DNA of 64,000 bases. It comes from Vibrio hangzhouensis. GTDB lineage: Bacteria > Pseudomonadota > Gammaproteobacteria > Enterobacterales > Vibrionaceae. Positions 58,916-64,000 of the stretch are shown here, in pieces; position 1 is the stretch's first letter; each line of letters opens with the position of its first letter. Below the pieces are notes generated by a model. The model was not told the DNA's origin, did no database searches, and saw only the letters and a program-made list of their open reading frames with translations. The stretch spans positions 140,138-204,137 of the forward strand of contig NZ_FNVG01000007.1 of the NCBI RefSeq assembly GCF_900107935.1, given 5' to 3'. Made by a program: the position numbers and the translations under genes.

Positions 58916-59890
58916 ATGGCTCAGCAGATTGAATTAACAAATACAGTAAAAGACAGCCAGCTAGGTCAACGTTTAGACCAAGCTGTAGCTGAACTCTTCG
59001 CAGATTTTTCCCGTTCACGCCTGAAAGAGTGGCTGCTGGAAGGAAAGATCGCGGTTAACGGTGAAGTGGTCACCAAGCCTCGCACCAAAGTGATGGGCGG
59101 TGAACTGATCACCGTTCAAGCTGAACTAGAAGATGAAGAACGCTTCGAAGCGCAGGATATTCCTCTAAACATCGTTTATGAGGATGATGACATTATAGTC
59201 ATCAATAAGCCAAGAGATTTCGTTGTCCATCCTGGAGCAGGGACACCAGATGGAACGGTTCTTAACGCACTGTTGCATCATTTTCCTGCGATAGCAGAGG
59301 TGCCTCGTGCCGGTATTGTGCATCGTCTGGATAAAGATACCACAGGCCTTATGGTGGTGGCGAAAACGGTACCTGCGCAAACTCGCCTGGTTCGAGCACT
59401 GCAAAAGCGTAACATTACTCGTGAGTATGAGGCGATTGCGATTGGTAAAATGACCGCTGGTGGTATGGTAGATAAGCCAATTGGCCGTCACTCTACCAAG
59501 CGTACGCTGATGGCGGTCAATGAACTGGGTAAACCTGCTATCACGCATTACCGTGTGGCGGAGCACTTCCGTGAACATACGCGTATCCGTCTTCGCCTGG
59601 AAACCGGTCGTACTCACCAAATTCGTGTCCATATGTCTTACCTGCAGCATCCACTTCTTGGTGATAGCGCATATGGTGGCCGTGCACGAATCCCGCGAGG
59701 TGCAAGCGAAGAGTTGACGCAAATGATCCGTAGCTTTGACCGTCAGGCCTTACATGCTGTGATGCTTAAGTTTGCGCACCCGGTGACGGGAGAAGAAATG
59801 GAGTTTCACGCGCCGGTGCCAGACGATATGGTGGCAATGACGGAAGCATTGCGTGAAGACACAAAGCTTAACAAAGAAGAAGATTACTAA
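58916..59890 (+). CDS. rluD: 23S rRNA pseudouridine synthase RluD
   Basis: 324 residues from ATG 58916, the E. coli start (MAQQIELT). S4 domain (about 18-80, RLDQAVAELFADFSRSRLKEWL), then the pseudouridine synthase with catalytic Asp in GIVHRLDKDTTGLMVVAK and RLETGRTHQIRVHM. Modifies 23S positions 1911/1915/1917. A GTG 12 codons upstream is in frame but unneeded. One-base TAATG overlap with pgeF. Confidence 0.95.
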   Translation: MAQQIELTNTVKDSQLGQRLDQAVAELFADFSRSRLKEWLLEGKIAVNGEVVTKPRTKVMGGELITVQAELEDEERFEAQDIPLNIVYEDDDIIVINKPRDFVVHPGAGTPDGTVLNALLHHFPAIAEVPRAGIVHRLDKDTTGLMVVAKTVPAQTRLVRALQKRNITREYEAIAIGKMTAGGMVDKPIGRHSTKRTLMAVNELGKPAITHYRVAEHFREHTRIRLRLETGRTHQIRVHMSYLQHPLLGDSAYGGRARIPRGASEELTQMIRSFDRQALHAVMLKFAHPVTGEEMEFHAPVPDDMVAMTEALREDTKLNKEEDY

Positions 59891-60618
59891 TGTCTTCTCT
59901 TATCCCTGATTGGAAGACGGCGCCAAGTATTGCCGCTATCACTTCTACGCGAGAGCATGGCGTGTCTAAAGCGCCATATTCTGGCCTGAATCTGGGGATG
60001 CATGTTGGTGATGACCCCGCAGATGTCATCACCAACCGACAGCGTTTGGTGACTGCCACCAACATGCCATCACAACCAGTATGGTTGAATCAAACGCATT
60101 CAACAGACGTCGCAGTCATTGATGCGCCTACCGACGACGTAGTAGATGCTGATGCAAGTTATTGTGAGACTCCGGGTGTTGTCCTGAGTGCGATGACTGC
60201 CGATTGCTTACCCATTTTGCTTGCCGCCAAAGACGGCTCTGCGATTTCAGCTGTGCATGCTGGTTGGCGTGGTTTGGCAGATGGCATCGTGGAGAATGCA
60301 CTGTCCCACTTTAAAACAGATGTGCAAGCCTGGATTGGTCCTGCTATCGGTTTTGAAGCTTTCGAAATCGGTGAAGAGGTGCGTAAAGCCTTTTGTCATC
60401 TTCATCCGGAGTACTCGGTGGCGTTTAAACCCCACCCTAGTTCGGGCAAATGGTTAGCTGACTTAGCTAAAATCGCCGAAATGAAGCTAAAGGTGGCGGG
60501 TGTGGAAGACGTCAGCCAAAGTGGCTTATGTACTTATCAGGACCCTGTGCGTTTTTATTCCTATCGCCGAGACGGTCAAACAGGAAGAATGGCCAGTTTT
60601 ATCTGGATCAAAAGCTGA
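59890..60618 (+). CDS. pgeF: Peptidoglycan editing factor PgeF (YfiH)
   Basis: 242 residues, DUF152/LACC1-like fold. Motifs for metal and catalytic Cys/His: WLNQTHSTDVAVI, AMTADCLPILLAA, AVHAGWRGLADGIV. In E. coli it removes mis-incorporated serine from murein precursors; family members can also cleave purine nucleosides. Coupled to rluD by TAATG and followed by clpB, the E. coli order. Confidence 0.93.
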   Translation: MSSLIPDWKTAPSIAAITSTREHGVSKAPYSGLNLGMHVGDDPADVITNRQRLVTATNMPSQPVWLNQTHSTDVAVIDAPTDDVVDADASYCETPGVVLSAMTADCLPILLAAKDGSAISAVHAGWRGLADGIVENALSHFKTDVQAWIGPAIGFEAFEIGEEVRKAFCHLHPEYSVAFKPHPSSGKWLADLAKIAEMKLKVAGVEDVSQSGLCTYQDPVRFYSYRRDGQTGRMASFIWIKS

Positions 60619-60633
60619 TTTTCCCTTCCTCAT

Positions 60634-60662
60634 CTTGAAATTTCGTCTACGAGTAACCATCT
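60634..60662 (+). promoter_or_regulatory. Sigma-32 heat-shock promoter of clpB
   Basis: CTTGAAA (60634-60640), 14 bases, then AACCATCT (60655-60662), matching CTTGAAA-N14-CCCCATNT with two changes. Confidence 0.75.
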
Positions 60663-60702
60663 TATTTGCATATCGTGTTGTATGTCATTGAAGGGGGTTG
60701 CT

Positions 60703-63276
60703 ATGCGCCTAGATCGATTCACGAGCAAATTCCAAATTGCCATCTCTGATGCTCAGTCTTTAGCTCTGGGTAGAGACCATCAATATATCGAACCTGTCCA
60801 TTTAATGGTTGCGCTGCTAAACCAGGAAGGCAGTTCGATTCGTCCACTCCTTACCATGCTTAACGTTGATGTGGTTCAACTGCGTTCTAAACTCTCTGAG
60901 TTAATGGATAAGTTGCCTAAAGTGACTGGGGTTGGTGGTGATGTACAGCTGTCCAGTTCGATGGGACAACTGTTCAATCTCTGTGACAAGGTTGCTCAAA
61001 AGCGTCAGGATGCATATATCTCTTCCGAGATTTTCTTGCTTGCAGCGATCGAAGATAAAGGCCCCCTCGGTCAACTGTTAAAAGAGCAGGGGTTAACCGA
61101 AGCGAAAATCAATCAGGCCATTGAACAAATTCGCGGTGGACAGAAAGTGGATGACCCTAATGCAGAAGACAAACGTCAGGCACTAGAAAAGTTCACGATT
61201 GACCTGACAGAGCGGGCGGAGCAAGGAAAGCTCGATCCTGTGATTGGTCGCGATGATGAAATTCGTCGCACTATTCAGGTGTTGCAGCGTCGTACCAAAA
61301 ATAATCCGGTAATTATCGGTGAGCCCGGGGTAGGTAAAACAGCGATTGTTGAAGGTTTGGCTCAACGAATAGTCAACAACGAGGTACCTGAAGGTTTACG
61401 TGGTCGTCGAGTACTCTCCTTGGATATGGGGTCGCTGGTAGCGGGGGCTAAGTATCGGGGGGAATTTGAGGAGCGCCTTAAGTCGGTACTGAGCGAACTG
61501 GCGAAAGAAGAAGGTAATATCATCCTGTTTATCGATGAACTTCATACTATGGTTGGTGCCGGTAAGGGTGAGGGGTCCATGGACGCAGGTAACATGCTCA
61601 AACCGGCGCTCGCTCGTGGTGAGCTTCACTGCGTCGGCGCTACCACGTTAGATGAGTATCGCCAGTATATAGAGAAAGATGCCGCTCTGGAGCGTCGATT
61701 CCAAAAAGTGCTGGTGGATGAACCGACAGTGGAAGACACAGTTGCCATCTTACGCGGACTGAAAGAGCGTTACGAGCTCCATCACCATGTCGAAATAACT
61801 GACCCGGCCATCGTTGCTGCAGCGAGTTTGTCTCATCGTTATGTAACCGACAGACAACTCCCCGATAAAGCGATTGATCTGATTGACGAGGCTGCATCGA
61901 GCATTCGACTCCAAATTGACTCGAAACCAGAATCACTGGATAAGCTGGAACGAAAAATTATTCAGCTGAAAATAGAGCAGCAAGCGCTTAAAAATGAGTC
62001 AGACGAGGCCAGCGAAAAGCGTCTCTCAGCTCTGAATGAAGAGCTTGAATCGAAAGAACGCGATTATGCCGAGTTGGAAGAAGTATGGAATGCTGAGAAG
62101 GCAGCACTTTCTGGTACGCAACACATCAAATCAGAACTGGAGCAAGCGAGACTCGACATGGACGTAGCGCGACGAGCGGGTGATTTGAATCGCATGTCTG
62201 AGCTGCAATATGGACGAATTCCTGAACTTGAAAAGCAGCTTGATCTGGCAACGCAAGCAGAAATGCAAGAAATGAGTTTGCTACGCAATAAAGTCACCGA
62301 TGCCGAGATTGCCGAAGTGCTTTCTAAGCAAACGGGAATCCCTGTTTCTAAGATGTTAGAAGCAGAGAAAGACAAACTACTTAGAATGGAAGAGGTCTTG
62401 CATAAACGCGTTGTCGGACAGGCCGAAGCGGTTGAGGTGGTCTCAGATGCGATTCGACGTAGTCGGGCAGGGCTTGCAGATCCAAACAGACCTATAGGTT
62501 CGTTCCTATTCCTTGGACCGACGGGGGTGGGGAAAACCGAACTGTGTAAAACGCTGGCCAGTTTTATGTTCGATAGTGAAGAAGCGATGGTACGCATCGA
62601 TATGTCTGAGTTTATGGAGAAACATTCCGTCGCTCGTTTAGTCGGAGCGCCTCCGGGCTATGTCGGATATGAAGAAGGTGGGTACTTAACCGAAGCGGTG
62701 CGTCGCAAACCATACTCGGTCATTTTATTGGATGAAGTTGAGAAGGCACACCCAGATGTATTCAATATCTTGCTTCAGGTACTGGACGATGGGCGTCTTA
62801 CTGATGGACAAGGTCGAACGGTCGACTTTAGAAATACCGTGGTCATCATGACCTCGAACCTGGGTTCGACTCGCATTCAGGAAAACTTCCAGGTGCTTGA
62901 TTACGAGGGTATCAAGCGTGAAGTGATGGACGTCGTAACGTCTCACTTCAGGCCTGAGTTCCTAAACCGTGTTGACGAGAGTGTCGTTTTCCACCCTCTA
63001 GGTGCAGAGCACATTAAGTCAATTGCTGGTATCCAGCTCAAGCGTCTTGGTAAGCGGATGGAAGACAGTGGCTATCAACTGGTCGTCGCTGAAGCGGCTT
63101 TAGACTATATTGCCAAAGTCGGTTATGACCCAGTCTATGGTGCAAGACCACTTAAACGAGCTATTCAGCAAAGTATTGAGAATCCATTAGCAAAAGAGAT
63201 TTTGGCGGGCAAAGTGGATCCAAGCAAACCAGTCCGTTTAATCGTTAATAACGATAAGATAGCGGTCGGCCAATAG
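60703..63276 (+). CDS. clpB: Chaperone disaggregase ClpB
   Basis: 857 residues, exactly the E. coli length, from ATG 60703 (AAGGGGG 5 bases before). N-domain (1-145), AAA+ 1 with Walker [16 protein letters not shown] (about 205) and Walker [16 protein letters not shown], coiled-coil M domain (about 410-520), AAA+ 2 with [15 protein letters not shown] (about 605) and [16 protein letters not shown]. It works with DnaK to dissolve aggregates. It has a sigma-32 promoter, and is the last gene before the rRNA operon. Confidence 0.98.
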   Translation: MRLDRFTSKFQIAISDAQSLALGRDHQYIEPVHLMVALLNQEGSSIRPLLTMLNVDVVQLRSKLSELMDKLPKVTGVGGDVQLSSSMGQLFNLCDKVAQKRQDAYISSEIFLLAAIEDKGPLGQLLKEQGLTEAKINQAIEQIRGGQKVDDPNAEDKRQALEKFTIDLTERAEQGKLDPVIGRDDEIRRTIQVLQRRTKNNPVIIGEPGVGKTAIVEGLAQRIVNNEVPEGLRGRRVLSLDMGSLVAGAKYRGEFEERLKSVLSELAKEEGNIILFIDELHTMVGAGKGEGSMDAGNMLKPALARGELHCVGATTLDEYRQYIEKDAALERRFQKVLVDEPTVEDTVAILRGLKERYELHHHVEITDPAIVAAASLSHRYVTDRQLPDKAIDLIDEAASSIRLQIDSKPESLDKLERKIIQLKIEQQALKNESDEASEKRLSALNEELESKERDYAELEEVWNAEKAALSGTQHIKSELEQARLDMDVARRAGDLNRMSELQYGRIPELEKQLDLATQAEMQEMSLLRNKVTDAEIAEVLSKQTGIPVSKMLEAEKDKLLRMEEVLHKRVVGQAEAVEVVSDAIRRSRAGLADPNRPIGSFLFLGPTGVGKTELCKTLASFMFDSEEAMVRIDMSEFMEKHSVARLVGAPPGYVGYEEGGYLTEAVRRKPYSVILLDEVEKAHPDVFNILLQVLDDGRLTDGQGRTVDFRNTVVIMTSNLGSTRIQENFQVLDYEGIKREVMDVVTSHFRPEFLNRVDESVVFHPLGAEHIKSIAGIQLKRLGKRMEDSGYQLVVAEAALDYIAKVGYDPVYGARPLKRAIQQSIENPLAKEILAGKVDPSKPVRLIVNNDKIAVGQ

Positions 63277-63300
63277 CCCTAAGTAGCTAAAGTAAGGTAA

Positions 63301-63325
63301 AAGGGGAGGTTTACTCCCCTTTTTT
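63301..63325 (+). terminator. Terminator of clpB
   Basis: AAGGGGAG-GTTTA-CTCCCCTT with T run, 24 bases after the stop. Confidence 0.92.
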
Positions 63326-63398
63326 GTGTCTTTTTTCGTCTCTTTGGTTCTTTTGTGTTCGAACGATTCAAAAAAGTTAATTTAATTCAATTTAGGGG

Positions 63399-63426
63399 TT
63401 GCCAAGACAATCGCGATCTCTATAAT
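63399..63426 (+). promoter_or_regulatory. rRNA operon promoter P1
   Basis: TTGCCA (63399-63404), 16 bases, TATAAT (63421-63426), then GC-rich GCCCCCTCGC discriminator, a mark of stringent control. An A/T-rich stretch (63361-63395) is a fitting UP element. Confidence 0.8.
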
Positions 63427-63523
63427 GCCCCCTCGCTGACACGGGAAAGGCAAACGAAAGCCAACAACGAGTCAGAAGGTCATCAAGCTCTCGAAGCTTG
63501 GCGAAATAAGTTAGAAAAAGTGG

Positions 63524-63551
63524 TTGACACGATGACTTAACTCGCTAAAAT
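63524..63551 (+). promoter_or_regulatory. rRNA operon promoter P2
   Basis: TTGACA (63524-63529), 16 bases, TAAAAT (63546-63551), 125 bases downstream of P1, with a GC-rich discriminator. Confidence 0.8.
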
Positions 63552-63595
63552 GACCGTCCGTTTTGAGCAAAGCCCATGGGGTTGAGTTTGAAACA

Positions 63596-63634
63596 TGTTC
63601 TTTAAAAATATAGACCTATCAATCTGTGTGGGCA
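63596..63634 (+). promoter_or_regulatory. rRNA antitermination region (boxA, boxC-like)
   Basis: boxA-like TGTTCTTTAAAAA (63596-63608) and boxC-like TGTGTGGGCACTC further on, as in E. coli rrn leaders. Confidence 0.7.
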
Positions 63635-63779
63635 CTCGTTGATGATAATCAAATTAGATACCTCGGTATCAAATTAGGTTTCAATGAAACGAAGTGACCA
63701 TTGAGTCGAAAGACTCAGCACAGTCAATTCAAACATTACTTTATGTAATGTTCAGTATTCATTGAGCCGACAAAATCTT

Positions 63780-64000
63780 AAATTGAAGAGTTTGATCATG
63801 GCTCAGATTGAACGCTGGCGGCAGGCCTAACACATGCAAGTCGAGCGGAAACGAGTTAACTGACCCTTCGGGTGACGTTAACGGCGTCGAGCGGCGGACG
63901 GGTGAGTAATGCCTGGGAATATGCCTTGATGTGGGGGATAACCATTGGAAACGATGGCTAATACCGCATAATCTCTACGGAGCAAAGAGGGGGACCTTCG
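63780..64000 (+). rRNA. rrs: 16S ribosomal RNA, 5' part
   Basis: Begins AAATTGAAGAGTTTGATCAT and continues with the conserved GGCTCAGATTGAACGCTGG and TGGCGGCAGG region. The V1 loop reads CCCTTCGGG, and the fragment runs off the right edge. Vibrionaceae-type. Confidence 0.98.

Noticed and set aside
59165..59722. 185-codon minus-strand frame inside rluD
   Set aside because: Antisense shadow of a well-supported gene.
62064..62597. 177-codon minus-strand frame inside clpB
   Set aside because: Ser-rich antisense shadow of clpB.

Overview
The window is a stretch of chromosome from a marine gamma-proteobacterium, almost certainly a Vibrio. This rests on the rRNA leader and 16S 5' end, the gene content, and Vibrio-type gene orders: arcB facing arcA, two GOGAT pairs beside yhcC-arcB, and clpB just upstream of an rRNA operon. 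It is dense core genome. I saw no insertion sequence, prophage, integron or CRISPR array. The interest lies in regulatory architecture, paralogues with degenerate active sites, and rearranged operons.

Layout. 1-3250: 3' part of carB and its terminator. 3.3-7.1 kb: a small outer-membrane protein, a YfcA-type TSUP permease, a LysR regulator and a ModF-like double ABC ATPase. 7.1-10.4 kb: minus-strand run mtnN-cbiB-like-btuF-yadS (SAH/MTA nucleosidase and cobalamin handling). 10.4-23.2 kb: two complete glutamate synthase operons in tandem (gltB-gltD of the enteric type, then a second diverged pair). 23.7-28.4 kb: yhcC, arcB, a lipoprotein and the convergent arcA. 28.7-30.2 kb: DUF3293 protein, RraA paralogue, barrel-like protein. 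30.4-35.4 kb: thrLABC with leader peptide and attenuator. 35.4-38.7 kb: GNAT, Gfo/Idh/MocA oxidoreductase and a short CstA-family transporter. 38.9-42.5 kb: lipoprotein plus the murein-recycling cluster anmK-murQ/nagZ. 42.5-45 kb: the BtsS/BtsR pyruvate-sensing two-component pair. 45-47.5 kb: aroF-tyrA with three TyrR boxes. 47.5-54.4 kb: M23 peptidase, ettA, slt, trpR, yjjX, OmpA-like lipoprotein. 54.4-58.8 kb: pheL-pheA, raiA, an MltF-like lytic transglycosylase, bamD. 58.9-63.3 kb: rluD-pgeF-clpB. 63.4 kb to the end: tandem rRNA promoters, leader and the first 221 bases of 16S rRNA.

How the genes work together. Three themes recur. (1) Amino-acid nitrogen and aromatic metabolism (carB, two GOGATs, thrABC, aroF-tyrA, pheA, trpR), with readable control: Thr/Ile and Phe leader peptides with attenuators, and TyrR boxes. 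(2) Respiratory and carbon sensing: arcA/arcB with an FNR palindrome and ArcA-like repeats upstream of arcA, a CRP site at raiA, and BtsSR. (3) Envelope turnover (anmK, murQ, nagZ, slt, MltF-like, M23, bamD, pgeF).

The most striking hidden structure is an array of five direct repeats AGYGGT (read as ACCRCT on the minus strand) at 20/20/20/21-base steps, at 38746-38832, just upstream of a TATAAT -10 for the CstA-family gene. The hexamer matches the motif known for E. coli BtsR, and btsSR lies only about 4 kb away. I infer a pyruvate-sensing and uptake module with an unusually expanded operator.
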